Assembly: GCF_006335015.1 (NCBI RefSeq)
Contig: NZ_VDGT01000018.1
Coordinates: 78,635-142,634, forward strand
Length of the DNA stretch: 64,000 nt
Reading direction: 5' to 3'
Source: Streptomyces sedi
GTDB taxonomy: Bacteria; Actinomycetota; Actinomycetes; Streptomycetales; Streptomycetaceae
Shown: positions 40,985-50,300 of the stretch, in pieces
How the letters are laid out: each line of letters opens with the position of its first letter
Numbering within the stretch: the stretch's first letter is position 1
Notes under the pieces: model-generated
Databases searched by the model: none
What the model was told of the DNA's origin: nothing
The model's input: only the letters and a program-made list of their open reading frames with translations
Translations under genes and position numbers: made by a program

Positions 40985-42622
40985 TCACTCCACGCCGATG
41001 AGCAGCGGCGCCGACTGCGCGCCGGCACACACCACGGTGTCCACGCCCAGGTGCCCCTGCCGGAGCCGTTCGGTCAGCCCCTCGGCGAGCCCGGCGGGCG
41101 CACCGGCGCCGAGCACCAGGGTCACCAGCTCGCCGCCGCCGGCCAGCATCCGTTCCAGCACCTGGGCGGCGACCTCGGGGAGTTCACCGCCGATCACCGC
41201 CACGTCGCCGTCCACCATGCCCAGCACGTCGCCGCGCTGGCAGACGCCCGCCATGGTCCACGCCTGGCGCTCGGCGACGCCGACCTCGCCGAACCTGGTG
41301 GCGCCCGCCGCCGCCGTCATCGCCACCACGTCCTCGTCGAAGCGCCGGTCCGGCGTGTGCACCGCCAGCGCCGCGATGCCCTGCACCGGGGAACGGGTCG
41401 GCACGACGGCGACCCGCGCGCCCGCCGCCCTGGCACGTTCGGCGGCGGCAGCCGCCGCGTGCCACAGCTCCTTGTCGTTGGGCAGCAGCACCACCTCGCC
41501 GGCCCCGGTGCCGGCGATCGCCGCGGCCAGCTCGGCGCCGCCCGGCAGTTCCCCCGGCCGCACGGTCAGGGTGGTGGCGCCCGCCTCGGCGCAGAGCCCG
41601 GCCAGCCCCGGCCCCGGCAGCACGGCCACGACGGCGCGCCCGCTCGCCGGCGGCTCGGCGGGGGCCGGGCCCGCGGGCGGCAGCGCGGTGATGCGGACCC
41701 GGTGCGGCCGGCCGGCGGCGATGCCGGCCTCCACGGCGGGTCCGGCCTGGGCGGTGTGCACATGGACGTGCCACAGCCCGTCGCCGCCGACCACCACCAG
41801 GGAGTCGCCCAGCGCGTCGAGTCGGGCGCGCAGCGGCTCGACGGCGTCGTCGTCGGCGTCCAGCAGATAGGTCACCTCGAAGCCGGTCCCGTTCTCCGGT
41901 GTCGCGCAGCCGCCGCCCGCGACGAGGTCGGCCGGTTCGCGGGTGACCGCGGTGGCCGGGCGGACCGGGCGCGGCCGTGGCACGGCGTCGGGCGGGCCGC
42001 CGAAGAGCGCGACGTCCAGCGCGTCCAGCACGGTGACCAGTCCGGTGGCCCCGGCGTCGACGACGCCGGCGGCGGCCAGCGCCGGCAGCTGCGCCGTGGT
42101 CGCGGTCAGCGCGCCGCGCGCCGCGTCGCGCGCGGCGCGCAGCACCTCGGCCAGCTCGGCGGCCGGCGCCTCGGCCGCGCGGCCGGCCGCGTCGGCGGCG
42201 GCGCCGGCGACGGTCAGCATGGTGCCCTCGACCGGGTGGGCGACGGCCCGCCGGGCCGAGGCCGCCGCCCGGCCGAGCGCCCCCGCGAGGGTGGCGGCCG
42301 TGGCGGGCTCGGGTGCGGCGGCCAGCACCTCGGCCATCCCCCGCAGCATCTGGGCGAGGATGGTGCCCGAGTTGCCGCGCGCGCCGATCAGCGCGCCGTG
42401 CGCCAGCGCGCGCGCCGCCTCGCCGAGGCTGGGCCCGCCGGCCTCGGCGGCGGCCACGGCCTGCGCGGCGGACTCGACGGTGAGGTAGAGGTTGGTGCCG
42501 GTGTCGCCGTCGGGAACGGGATAGACGTTGATGGCGTCGATGTCCTCGCGGGCCGCGCCCAGCGCGCGCACGGCCAGCCGGCTCCAGCGACTCACCGCCC
42601 CGGCGTCGAGCGGCTGCGGCAC
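40985..42622 (-). CDS. DAK2-domain protein, FakA-like fatty acid kinase
   Basis: 545-aa protein with an N-terminal DAK2 nucleotide-binding domain (NVYPVPDGDTGTNLYLT holds the Mg-binding Asp residues; GARGNSGTILAQMLRG follows) and a C-terminal FakA-type region with GTGFEVTYLLDADDD and HVHVHTAQ. In Staphylococcus FakA phosphorylates fatty acids bound to FakB; no fakB is seen here. GTG 42622 has GGGAGG upstream. Located between rpmB and recG as in most Gram-positive bacteria. Confidence 0.9.
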   Translation of the reverse strand: MPQPLDAGAVSRWSRLAVRALGAAREDIDAINVYPVPDGDTGTNLYLTVESAAQAVAAAEAGGPSLGEAARALAHGALIGARGNSGTILAQMLRGMAEVLAAAPEPATAATLAGALGRAAASARRAVAHPVEGTMLTVAGAAADAAGRAAEAPAAELAEVLRAARDAARGALTATTAQLPALAAAGVVDAGATGLVTVLDALDVALFGGPPDAVPRPRPVRPATAVTREPADLVAGGGCATPENGTGFEVTYLLDADDDAVEPLRARLDALGDSLVVVGGDGLWHVHVHTAQAGPAVEAGIAAGRPHRVRITALPPAGPAPAEPPASGRAVVAVLPGPGLAGLCAEAGATTLTVRPGELPGGAELAAAIAGTGAGEVVLLPNDKELWHAAAAAAERARAAGARVAVVPTRSPVQGIAALAVHTPDRRFDEDVVAMTAAAGATRFGEVGVAERQAWTMAGVCQRGDVLGMVDGDVAVIGGELPEVAAQVLERMLAGGGELVTLVLGAGAPAGLAEGLTERLRQGHLGVDTVVCAGAQSAPLLIGVE

Positions 42623-42738
42623 GGGGAACCTCCCGGGCTAGGGTGAACGGCGGGTGCAGCTTATGCCCTGCTCCGGTGACCTGGCCCGGGGCCGCTTCAC
42701 CCTCCGGGGGCGATTTCGCCCTCCGGGAACGCCCGGGG

Positions 42739-42744
42739 TATGCT
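42739..42744 (+). promoter_or_regulatory. possible rpmB promoter -10 (TATGCT)
   Basis: TATGCT lies about 130 bp upstream of rpmB in the gap shared with the divergent DAK2 gene. No good -35 is visible, so this is tentative; it would imply a 5' leader of about 120 nt. Confidence 0.3.
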
Positions 42745-42872
42745 GCCCCGGTTGCCTGATGTCCCCTGGAGTACGTCGGGCACACCCCGGGGCCCCAGCG
42801 GCCCCGACTTTCCTCGTAAGTTCTTGGTCTCCCACGCGAGTCGTGGGGGCTGACCCGTCTTTGGAGTGACCC

Positions 42873-43058
42873 GTGGCTGCCAACTGCGATGTCTGCGGCA
42901 AGGGGCCGGGCTTCGGCAACAGCATCTCCCACTCGCACCGCCGCACGCCCCGCCGTTGGAACCCCAACATCCAGCGGGTGCGTACGGTGATCGGTGGGAC
43001 GCCGAAGCGCCTGAACGTCTGCACCTCGTGCATCAAGGCTGGCAAGGTCACTCGCTGA
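42873..43058 (+). CDS. rpmB: 50S ribosomal protein L28, zinc-binding form
   Basis: 61-aa L28. Start MAANCDVCGKGPGFGNSISH and ending KRLNVCTSCIKAGKVTR supply the CxxC pairs of the zinc-binding form. GTG 42873 follows a GGAG site. A strong terminator with TTTT lies 32 bp after the stop and also faces thiD. Confidence 0.97.
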   Translation: MAANCDVCGKGPGFGNSISHSHRRTPRRWNPNIQRVRTVIGGTPKRLNVCTSCIKAGKVTR

Positions 43059-43090
43059 CCCTCGGCGTACGCGCCGTTCCGGCCGCCTGA

Positions 43091-43120
43091 GCCGGCTCAC
43101 CCGCGGGTGAGCCGGCTTTT
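43091..43120 (+). terminator. intrinsic terminator of rpmB, shared with thiD
   Basis: A perfect 26-nt palindrome (arms 43091-43102 and 43105-43116) is followed by TTTT. It ends rpmB and lies 18 bp from the thiD stop on the other strand. Confidence 0.88.
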
Positions 43121-43137
43121 GTGTGTCCGGGCGCGGG

Positions 43138-43932
<795 letters not shown>

Positions 43933-44023
43933 GACCACGACCCTACTCAACGGCCCGGCGCGCGCCGCCCGGAGCCCCGTTCCGACGGGCCCGGCCGGAC
44001 CGCACCTGCGCACACCCGCCGCG

Positions 44024-44059
44024 CCCGTTCAGCCCGTTCAGCCCGTTCAGCCCGTTCAG
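44024..44059. repeat. four exact 9-bp tandem repeats at the thiL stop
   Basis: CCCGTTCAG is repeated four times; the thiL stop codon lies inside the last copy. Any in-frame copy change leaves thiL intact. Confidence 0.9.
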
Positions 44060-45045
44060 CCCGCGAAGTGGTCCCAGCCGCCCGCGTTCTCCCACGGCTC
44101 GCCGTCCACGGTCACCCGCGGCGGCGGCGCGCCCTCGGGCGCCGCGGGGGCGCCCCTGCCCCGGCTGGGCAGCACCTCGCCGATGATCCGCCACCGCGCC
44201 GGCAGCTTGGTCTCCGGCGGGAACGTGGCCACTATCGCGTGGTCCTCACCGCCGGTGAGCACCCACTGGAGCGGGTCGACGCCGACCGCCTGGCCGATGT
44301 CGTTCATCTGCGCGGGCATGTCCAACGCGGCGGAGGCGATGTCGATGCGCACCTTGCTGCCCTGGGCGATGTGCCCGAGGTCGGCGATCAGCCCGTCGCT
44401 GACGTCGGTCATCGAGGTCGCGCCCAGCGCGGCGCCCGCCGGGCCCGCCGGGTAGGGCGGCTCCGGCCTGCGGTGGGCCTCGACGAAGGCGCGCGGGGAG
44501 CGGAACCCCCGGGAGAGCACCGCGTGCCCGGCGGCCGACCACCCCAACCAGCCGGTGACGGCGACCAGATCGCCCGGCCGCGCGCCCGTCCTGGTCAGCG
44601 GCTCCCGGCCGGCGAGGTCGCCCAGCGCGGTGATGGAGACGATCACGGTGTCGCCCCGCACCACGTCGCCGCCGGCGACCCCTGCGCCCGCGACCTGGCA
44701 CTCGTCGCGGATGCCGTCCATCAACTCCACTGGCCAGGTCGCCGGGAGCTCGGCCGGCAGCACCAGTCCCAGCAGCACGGCGCTCGGGGTGGCCCCCATC
44801 GCCGCGATGTCGGCGAGGTTCTGCGCCGCCGCCTTGCGCCCCACGTCGTAGGCGGTGGACCAGTCGCGGCGGAAGTGGCTGCCCTCGACCAGGATGTCGG
44901 TGCTGGCGACCACGCGCCGGTCGGGCGCCGCCACCACGGCGGCGTCGTCCCCCGGACCCAGCCGTACCGCCGGGGTACCGCTGATCCGGGAGGTCAGCTC
45001 CCGGATCAGCCCGAACTCCCCGAGCGCCCCCACACTGCCCTTCAC
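44056..45045 (-). CDS. thiL: thiamine-monophosphate kinase
   Basis: 329-aa ThiL, which makes thiamine diphosphate from thiamine monophosphate. AIRS/PurM fold: LGPGDDAAVV, DILVEGSHF, DIAAMGATP, GGDVVRGDTVIVSIT, MTDVSDGLIADLGHIA and LTGGEDHAIVATF are all family motifs. GTG 45045 (VKGSVGALGEFGLI). Pairs with thiD in the same direction. Confidence 0.95.
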   Translation of the reverse strand: MKGSVGALGEFGLIRELTSRISGTPAVRLGPGDDAAVVAAPDRRVVASTDILVEGSHFRRDWSTAYDVGRKAAAQNLADIAAMGATPSAVLLGLVLPAELPATWPVELMDGIRDECQVAGAGVAGGDVVRGDTVIVSITALGDLAGREPLTRTGARPGDLVAVTGWLGWSAAGHAVLSRGFRSPRAFVEAHRRPEPPYPAGPAGAALGATSMTDVSDGLIADLGHIAQGSKVRIDIASAALDMPAQMNDIGQAVGVDPLQWVLTGGEDHAIVATFPPETKLPARWRIIGEVLPSRGRGAPAAPEGAPPPRVTVDGEPWENAGGWDHFAG

Positions 45046-45182
45046 GTGAAGCCTCTCCTCGTGCTCTGTTCTGCGCCGACCTGTGCCTCAATCCGCCCGA
45101 CCAACCCGGAACGCCTCTCCCGACGCAGGTCATGACGCGCTACGGTAGCGCCCCCGCTCCTCGAAGCCGCTGTGGAGGACCC

Positions 45183-45416
45183 GTGGTACAGGCGTACATC
45201 CTGATCCAGACCGAGGTGGGCAAGGCTTCCACCGTGGCAGACGTCATCTCGGAGATCCCCGGCGTCGTCCAGGCCGAGGACGTCACCGGCCCGTACGACG
45301 TGATCGCCCGCGCCGAGGCTCCCTCCGTGGACGAACTCGGCCTGCTCGTGGTCGCCGAGGTGCAGCGTGTGCCGGGAATCACCCGCACCCTGACCTGCCC
45401 GGTGGTCCATCTCTAG
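45183..45416 (+). CDS. single-domain Lrp/AsnC-type ligand-binding (RAM) protein
   Basis: 77-aa protein containing only the RAM/ACT-like effector domain of Lrp-family regulators (AYILIQTEVGKASTVADVI, VTGPYDVIARAEAPS), with no helix-turn-helix. Such stand-alone domains may sense amino acids or pair with full-length Lrp proteins. GTG 45183 has GGAGGA upstream. Confidence 0.88.
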   Translation: MVQAYILIQTEVGKASTVADVISEIPGVVQAEDVTGPYDVIARAEAPSVDELGLLVVAEVQRVPGITRTLTCPVVHL

Positions 45417-45424
45417 CCGCTCGT

Positions 45425-45430
45425 TATGCT
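45425..45430 (+). promoter_or_regulatory. -10 hexamer TATGCT before the DUF3515 gene
   Basis: TATGCT ends 6 nt before GTG 45437 in the 20-bp gap after the RAM gene; a leaderless transcript is likely. Confidence 0.5.
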
Positions 45431-45436
45431 CGCGAC

Positions 45437-46018
45437 GTGACCGCTCGCCCCCCGGCCGCCGCCGTGCGCCGCGCCCTGCCGCCCGCCGCCCTCGTGCTGC
45501 TGCTGGCGGCCTGCTCCCCGGGGTCGGGGGCGGCCGACGTGCGGGTGCCGGAGCCGGGCGGCGAGGCCGCGGCGGCCTGCCGCGCGCTGGCCGAGGACCT
45601 GCCGGATGTCGTGGACGGCCAGGAGCGGCGGGAGTTGGACGAGCCGTCCCCGTACGCGGCGGTCTGGGGCGAGCCCGGGATCGTGCTGCGCTGCGGCGTC
45701 GAGGCGCCGGCCGAACTCACGCCCGGCACCCCCGAGTACGAGGCCGCGCACGCCGACGTGGTGGGTGTCAACGAGGTGTCGTGGCTGCTGGAGGAGGAGT
45801 CGGGGGCCAAGCGGTTCACCACCACCGAACGGGAGGTGCTGGTCGAGATGACCGTTCCCGACTCCTACGCCCCCGAGGTCAACCCGCTGCTGGACGTGGC
45901 CGCCCCGATCGACCGGCACATACCGCTGAGCGAGCTGTACCGGCAGGACGACCCGGACGACCCGGAGGAGCCCGACGACGCGCACGAGGGGCACGACGGG
46001 GACGGGCACCACCACTGA
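45437..46018 (+). CDS. DUF3515 lipoprotein with His-rich tail
   Basis: 193-aa exported lipoprotein. N-terminal signal with lipobox LLLAAC (Cys about residue 26), then the DUF3515 domain (VRVPEPGG, YAAVWGEPGIVLRCGVE, VNEVSWLLEEE). The C-terminus DAHEGHDGDGHHH is rich in His and Asp and could bind metal. Function unknown in the family. Convergent with ddlA. Confidence 0.9.
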   Translation: MTARPPAAAVRRALPPAALVLLLAACSPGSGAADVRVPEPGGEAAAACRALAEDLPDVVDGQERRELDEPSPYAAVWGEPGIVLRCGVEAPAELTPGTPEYEAAHADVVGVNEVSWLLEEESGAKRFTTTEREVLVEMTVPDSYAPEVNPLLDVAAPIDRHIPLSELYRQDDPDDPEEPDDAHEGHDGDGHHH

Positions 46019-46064
46019 CCCCCGGGGCTGCCCCCCGGCCCCGCGCCGCCGCCCGCGCCCGGCC

Positions 46065-47222
46065 CTACCGCAGCCCGGTGGAGCGGCGCAGCGCCGCCTG
46101 GATCAGCAGGTCGATCAGCTCCGGGTAGTCGACGCCCGTCGCCTCCCACATCCGGGGGAACATCGAGATCGGTGTGAAGCCCGGCATCGTGTTGATCTCG
46201 TTGATGACGAACTCGCCGTTCTCCAGCAGGAAGAAGTCCGCCCGCACCAGCCCCTCGCAGGAGGCCGCCTCGAACGCCTCGACGGCCAGCCGGCGCACCT
46301 CGGCCGTCTGCTCCTCGGTCAGCGGCGCCGGCACCATGCCCTCGGCCGAGTCGATGTACTTGGCCTCGAAGTCGTAGAAGTCGTGGGTGGAGACCGGCGG
46401 GATCTCGGCCGGGAGGCTGGCGCGCGGGCCGTCCTCGAACTCCAGGACCCCGCACTCGATCTCGCGGCCCGTCAGCTGCGCCTCGATGACGACCTTCGGG
46501 TCGTGCCGCCGGGCCTCGGCGAGCGCGTCGGGCAGCCCCTCGGGCGAGGTGACCCGTGTGATGCCCATCGAGGAGCCGGCCCTGGCCGGCTTCACGAAGA
46601 CCGGCCAGCCGTGCTCGGCGGCGAACCCCTCGATCCGGGCCAGCGCGCCGTCCGGGTCGGTGGCCCACTCGCGGGGGCGGATCACCAGGTAGGGCCCGAC
46701 GGCCAGGCCGAACGAGGCGAAGACCCGCTTCATGTACTCCTTGTCCATGCCGACGGCCGAGGCGAGCACCCCGGCGCCGACGTAGGGCACCCCCGACATC
46801 TCCAGCAGCCCCTGGAGCGTGCCGTCCTCGCCGTAGGGGCCGTGCAGCACGGGCAGCACCACGTCGACCTCGCCGAGGTCCTTGGGCACGGAGCCCTGCT
46901 CCGCGTAGACGACTTCGCGGCGCCCCGGGTCGACGGGAAGCAGCACCCCGCCGCCACCCGGCTCGGCGATGCCCTCCACGCTCGGCAACGCCCGGTCGGC
47001 GATGGCCATCCGTTCCGGCTCGTCGGCCGTGAGCGCCCACCGGCCCTCCGTCGTGATGCCGATGGGCAACACGTCGTAACGCGACCGGTCGATGGCCCGC
47101 AGCACCGCGCCTGCCGTCACCACGGAGATCGCGTGCTCGGAGCTTCGGCCGCCGAAGACCACGGCTACGCGGGGCTTGCTGCGCTCGGAGGGAGCGGGGG
47201 AAGAGGACTCGCTGCTCATCAC
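46065..47222 (-). CDS. ddlA: D-alanine--D-alanine ligase
   Basis: 385-aa ATP-grasp ligase that makes D-Ala-D-Ala for peptidoglycan. Motifs: VAVVFGGRSSEHAISVVTAG, VLHGPYGEDGTLQGLLEM, FVKPARAGSSMGITRV, LVRADFFLLENGEFVINEINTMPGFT. GTG 47222 lies 6 nt after a TAGCCT hexamer and may be a leaderless start; the next codon is ATG (47219), an equally good alternative. 31 bp downstream of gpsA. Confidence 0.96.
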   Translation of the reverse strand: MMSSESSSPAPSERSKPRVAVVFGGRSSEHAISVVTAGAVLRAIDRSRYDVLPIGITTEGRWALTADEPERMAIADRALPSVEGIAEPGGGGVLLPVDPGRREVVYAEQGSVPKDLGEVDVVLPVLHGPYGEDGTLQGLLEMSGVPYVGAGVLASAVGMDKEYMKRVFASFGLAVGPYLVIRPREWATDPDGALARIEGFAAEHGWPVFVKPARAGSSMGITRVTSPEGLPDALAEARRHDPKVVIEAQLTGREIECGVLEFEDGPRASLPAEIPPVSTHDFYDFEAKYIDSAEGMVPAPLTEEQTAEVRRLAVEAFEAASCEGLVRADFFLLENGEFVINEINTMPGFTPISMFPRMWEATGVDYPELIDLLIQAALRRSTGLR

Positions 47223-47228
47223 CCTCCG

Positions 47229-47234
47229 AGGCTA
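47229..47234 (-). promoter_or_regulatory. -10 hexamer TAGCCT before ddlA
   Basis: TAGCCT on the minus strand ends 6 nt before GTG 47222. Tentative leaderless promoter in the short gpsA-ddlA gap. Confidence 0.35.
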
Positions 47235-47253
47235 CCTAACGTGACGGCGGTCG

Positions 47254-48255
47254 TCAGCGGTGTTCGGCCTTGGCGGTTCGCGACATCAGCTCCTTGACCG
47301 CGACCCGGGGCGAGGTCCCCTCGTGCACGATGCCGACGACCGTCTCCGTGATGGGCATCTCCACATGGTGACGCCGCGCCAGGTCCAGTACGGAACGGCA
47401 GGACTTGACGCCCTCGGCGGTCTGCCGGGTGACCGCGATGGTCTCCTCCACCGACATGCCGCGCCCGAGGTTGGTGCCGAAGGTGGTGTTGCGGGAGAGC
47501 GGCGAGGAGCAGGTGGCGATCAGGTCGCCCATGCCGGCGAGACCGGCGAACGTCTGCGGGTCGGCGCCCATCGCCAGCCCCAGTCGCGAGGTCTCCGCCA
47601 GCCCCCTGGTCATCAGCGCCGCCTTGGTGTTCTCGCCCAGGCCCATTCCCCCGGCGATGCCGACGGCGAGCGCGATCACGTTCTTGACGGCGCCGCCGAG
47701 CTCGCAGCCGACGACGTCGGTGTTGGTGTACGGGCGGAAGTACGGGGTGTGGCAGGCGGCCTGGAGGCGGCGGGCCACGGACTCGTCGCGGCAGGCGACG
47801 ACGGCGGCGGCGGGCTGCCGTTGGGCGATCTCGCCGGCGAGGTTCGGCCCGGAGAGCACGGCGACCCGCTCGGGGCCGACGCCGGCGACCTCCTCGACCA
47901 CCTCGCTCATCCGCTTGGCGGTGCCCAACTCGACGCCCTTCATGAGGGAGACGAACACGGCGTCGGCCGGCAGCACCCCGCCCCAGCGCGCCAGGTTCTC
48001 CCGGAGCGTCTGGGAGGGAACGGAGAGCACGGCGAACTCGGCGCCCTCGGCCGCCTCGGCGAAGTCCGTGGTGGCGCGCACCCCCTCGGGCAGGCGCAGC
48101 TCGGGGAGGTAGTCCGCGTTGATCCGCTCGGCGTTGATGGACGCCACGACTTCCTCGCGGCGCGCCCAGAGCGTCACCCGGCACCCCGCGTCGGCCAGGA
48201 TGGCGGCGAACGCGGTCCCCCAGGAACCGCTGCCGTAGACGGCGACGTGTGTCAC
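47254..48255 (-). CDS. gpsA: glycerol-3-phosphate dehydrogenase [NAD(P)+]
   Basis: 333-aa GpsA, which supplies glycerol 3-phosphate for phospholipids. NAD site GSGSWGTAFAAILA, then VSLMKGVELGT, SGPNLAGEIA and the catalytic-lysine region ELGGAVKNVIALAVGIAGG. GTG 48255 overlaps the plsC stop by 4 nt (GTGA), linking it to phospholipid acylation. Confidence 0.96.
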   Translation of the reverse strand: MTHVAVYGSGSWGTAFAAILADAGCRVTLWARREEVVASINAERINADYLPELRLPEGVRATTDFAEAAEGAEFAVLSVPSQTLRENLARWGGVLPADAVFVSLMKGVELGTAKRMSEVVEEVAGVGPERVAVLSGPNLAGEIAQRQPAAAVVACRDESVARRLQAACHTPYFRPYTNTDVVGCELGGAVKNVIALAVGIAGGMGLGENTKAALMTRGLAETSRLGLAMGADPQTFAGLAGMGDLIATCSSPLSRNTTFGTNLGRGMSVEETIAVTRQTAEGVKSCRSVLDLARRHHVEMPITETVVGIVHEGTSPRVAVKELMSRTAKAEHR

Positions 48256-49013
48256 TCGGCCTTCTCCTTGTCGGGCGCGCTCGGCTCAGCCGGCCGTTCC
48301 ACCGGCGCCCTGCGGTGGACGAAACGCCGGGCCGGCGGCGTCTCCTGGCGGATGTCGGCGAGCAGTGCCGTGATGGCGTCCATGATGCGGTCCGTCACCT
48401 CGCGCAGCAGCTCGGCGCTCGGCTCGCGGCCGTGGAACTCGCTCAGGTCCACGGGCTCGCCGGCCACCACCACCAGTGTCCTACGGGGAAAGAGCCGCAG
48501 CCGCCGTGCGCTGGCGTACGGGGGCATCGCCTCGTGCGCGCCCCACTGGGCCACGGGGATGACGGGGGCCCTGGTGGTCATGGCGACCCGGGCCGCGCCG
48601 GTCTTGCCCTCCATGGGCCAGAGGTCGGGGTCCCTGGTGAGGGTGCCCTCCGGGTAGAACGCGACACACTCCCCCGCGCGCACGGCGCTGACGGCGGCGC
48701 GGTAGGCGTCGGCGGCCTCGTTGGTCTCGCGGTAGACCGGGATCTGGTGGGTGCCGCGCATGAAGCGGCCCACCATGCCGTGCTGGAAGAGGGCGTTCTT
48801 CGCGAGGAATCGCGGCACGCGGCCGGTGTTGTACTGGTAGTGCGCGTAGGAGAGCGGATCGAGATACGAGTTGTGATTCACCACCGTGATGAATCCTCCG
48901 TCGGCCGGAATGCGGTCCATTCCGCGCCAGTCCCGCTTGAAGAAGACCCGCAGCATCGGCTTTACCACAAATGCTGCGAATCGGTACCAGAAGCCGATTC
49001 TGCGGCGAGACAC
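48252..49013 (-). CDS. plsC: 1-acyl-glycerol-3-phosphate acyltransferase family
   Basis: 253-aa membrane-associated acyltransferase. HX4D motif NHNSYLD (about residue 47), FYPEGTLTRD near 130 and the substrate-binding segments between identify the PlsC family. GTG 49013 (VSRRRIGFWYRF) has GAGGAG upstream; the longer open frame is unlikely. Coupled with gpsA. Confidence 0.92.
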   Translation of the reverse strand: MSRRRIGFWYRFAAFVVKPMLRVFFKRDWRGMDRIPADGGFITVVNHNSYLDPLSYAHYQYNTGRVPRFLAKNALFQHGMVGRFMRGTHQIPVYRETNEAADAYRAAVSAVRAGECVAFYPEGTLTRDPDLWPMEGKTGAARVAMTTRAPVIPVAQWGAHEAMPPYASARRLRLFPRRTLVVVAGEPVDLSEFHGREPSAELLREVTDRIMDAITALLADIRQETPPARRFVHRRAPVERPAEPSAPDKEKAE

Positions 49014-49231
49014 TCGGTCACCATCTCCTCTTGCACTGATCCGACGCGGCCAGCTGCGGACGGCCGCCCAAGTGTGGTCGCGGGCCCCGGCGCTGTCCAG
49101 CGCCCCACGCCGCGCCATCACCGTCACCCCGGCACCCTAGTCCGCGCCACCCCGCGCCACCGCACGCGTGTGCGGGCCGGGCCGGCGGCGGCGAACGTTC
49201 CGGAACGTGGGCATGAGAGGAGAATGACCCG

Positions 49232-49879
49232 GTGCGCGACTGTGAGTGGACGCTCGTCGTCCCCCTGAAACCCCTGCGAGCGGCCAAGAGCCGACTGGCG
49301 GGAGCGGTGCCCGACGGCGACCGGCGGGCGCTGGCGCTGGCCTTCGCCGAGGACACGGTGGCGGCGGCCCTGGCCGCGGCGGCGGTGCGGGATGTGGCGG
49401 TTGTCACCAATGACCCGCTCGCGTCGCGCCGTGTCGCGGCGCTCGGCGCCCGCGTAATTCCCGACCTGCCGGACGCGGGGCTGAACGCGGCGCTCGCGCA
49501 CGGCGCCGCCGCGCTGCCGGGACGGGCTCTCGCCGCGCTCAACGCGGACCTGCCGGCGCTGCGTCCCACGGAGCTGACGCGGGTGCTGACGGAGGCCGCG
49601 GGGCACGGGCGGGCGTTTCTGCCGGACGCGGCGGGGATCGGCACCACGCTGCTGGCGGCCCGGCCGCCGGCGGCGCTGGCGCCGGCCTTCGGCGGGGCCT
49701 CGCGGCGGCGACACCTGGCGTCCGGGGCGGTGGAGTTGTCTACGTCCGGCGTGGAGAGCGTGCGCCAGGACGTGGACACGGCGGCCGACCTGCGGGCGGC
49801 GCTGGAGCTCGGGGTCGGGCGGGCGACGGCGGAGCGCTGTGGCGAACTCCCCGGACTGGCCGACGCGTTGTCGGCCTGA
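49232..49879 (+). CDS. cofC: 2-phospho-L-lactate (phosphoenolpyruvate) guanylyltransferase CofC
   Basis: 215-aa nucleotidyltransferase of cofactor F420 synthesis. WTLVVPLKPLRAAKSRLAG is the family opening, ALNADLPALRP holds the metal-binding Asp, and SVRQDVDTAADL ends the core. GTG 49232 follows a GAGGAG site. No other F420 gene is in the window. Confidence 0.93.
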   Translation: MRDCEWTLVVPLKPLRAAKSRLAGAVPDGDRRALALAFAEDTVAAALAAAAVRDVAVVTNDPLASRRVAALGARVIPDLPDAGLNAALAHGAAALPGRALAALNADLPALRPTELTRVLTEAAGHGRAFLPDAAGIGTTLLAARPPAALAPAFGGASRRRHLASGAVELSTSGVESVRQDVDTAADLRAALELGVGRATAERCGELPGLADALSA

Positions 49880-49951
49880 GGAGCGGGCGGCACCCGCGCG
49901 CCGGGGACCGCGGCCCCGGGCATCCGGAACGACGGGAGGGACGGGAACGTT

Positions 49952-50005
49952 CAGAACATCTGGAACGTCCAGAACATCTGGAGCGTCTAGAACGTCTGGA
50001 GTGTC
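49952..50005. repeat. three 18-bp tandem repeats
   Basis: CAGAACATCTGGAACGTC, CAGAACATCTGGAGCGTC and TAGAACGTCTGGAGTGTC follow one another. They begin in the cofC-downstream gap and run into the 3' end of the 67-aa gene, whose stop (49987-49989) lies at the junction of the second and third copy. Confidence 0.8.
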
Positions 50006-50190
50006 AGAAAGCCGACCCTGCGCGCCTCGCCCTCGCCGGTGACCTCGACGCGTAGCCGCTGCCCCGGTCGGAGGAACAGCAGCCCGCCCGCGTCGAAGGC
50101 CGCCGCGTCGAACTCCAACGGCGTGCCGTCGTCGAGCAGAACGCTGCCGGCGCGCGTCTCGGGGTCGAAGGTGTAAGCGGTGGCCTGCAT
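49987..50190 (-). CDS. small conserved beta-rich protein
   Basis: 67-aa protein (MQATAYTFDPETRAGSVLLDDG opening, FLRPGQRLRVEVTGEG). The pattern resembles a small OB/cold-shock-like barrel and is, as I recall, common in Streptomyces here. Function unknown. ATG 50190 lies 6 nt after TAGGCT, so it is probably leaderless. Confidence 0.8.
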   Translation of the reverse strand: MQATAYTFDPETRAGSVLLDDGTPLEFDAAAFDAGGLLFLRPGQRLRVEVTGEGEARRVGFLTLQTF

Positions 50191-50196
50191 GGGGCG

Positions 50197-50202
50197 AGCC
50201 TA
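50197..50202 (-). promoter_or_regulatory. -10 hexamer TAGGCT before the 67-aa gene
   Basis: TAGGCT on the minus strand ends 6 nt before ATG 50190. Confidence 0.45.
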
Positions 50203-50247
50203 GCCGCTGGGCCCCGCCCCGTCGGCGGGGCGGGAGGAGAAACAGCT

Positions 50248-50282
50248 GCGGGCCGGGCTCCGGTTCGGGGAGTCCGGCCCGC
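50248..50282 (-). terminator. terminator of hupS
   Basis: Arms GCGGGCCGG and CCGGCCCGC with further inner pairing (CTCC/GGAG), 18 bp after the hupS stop. Confidence 0.7.
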
Positions 50283-50300
50283 GGGCGACGTGCGGGACCG

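Noticed and set aside
45140..45410. Minus-strand frame opposite the RAM-domain gene
   Set aside because: The plus-strand protein has clear family motifs and a ribosome binding site; the antisense frame has neither.
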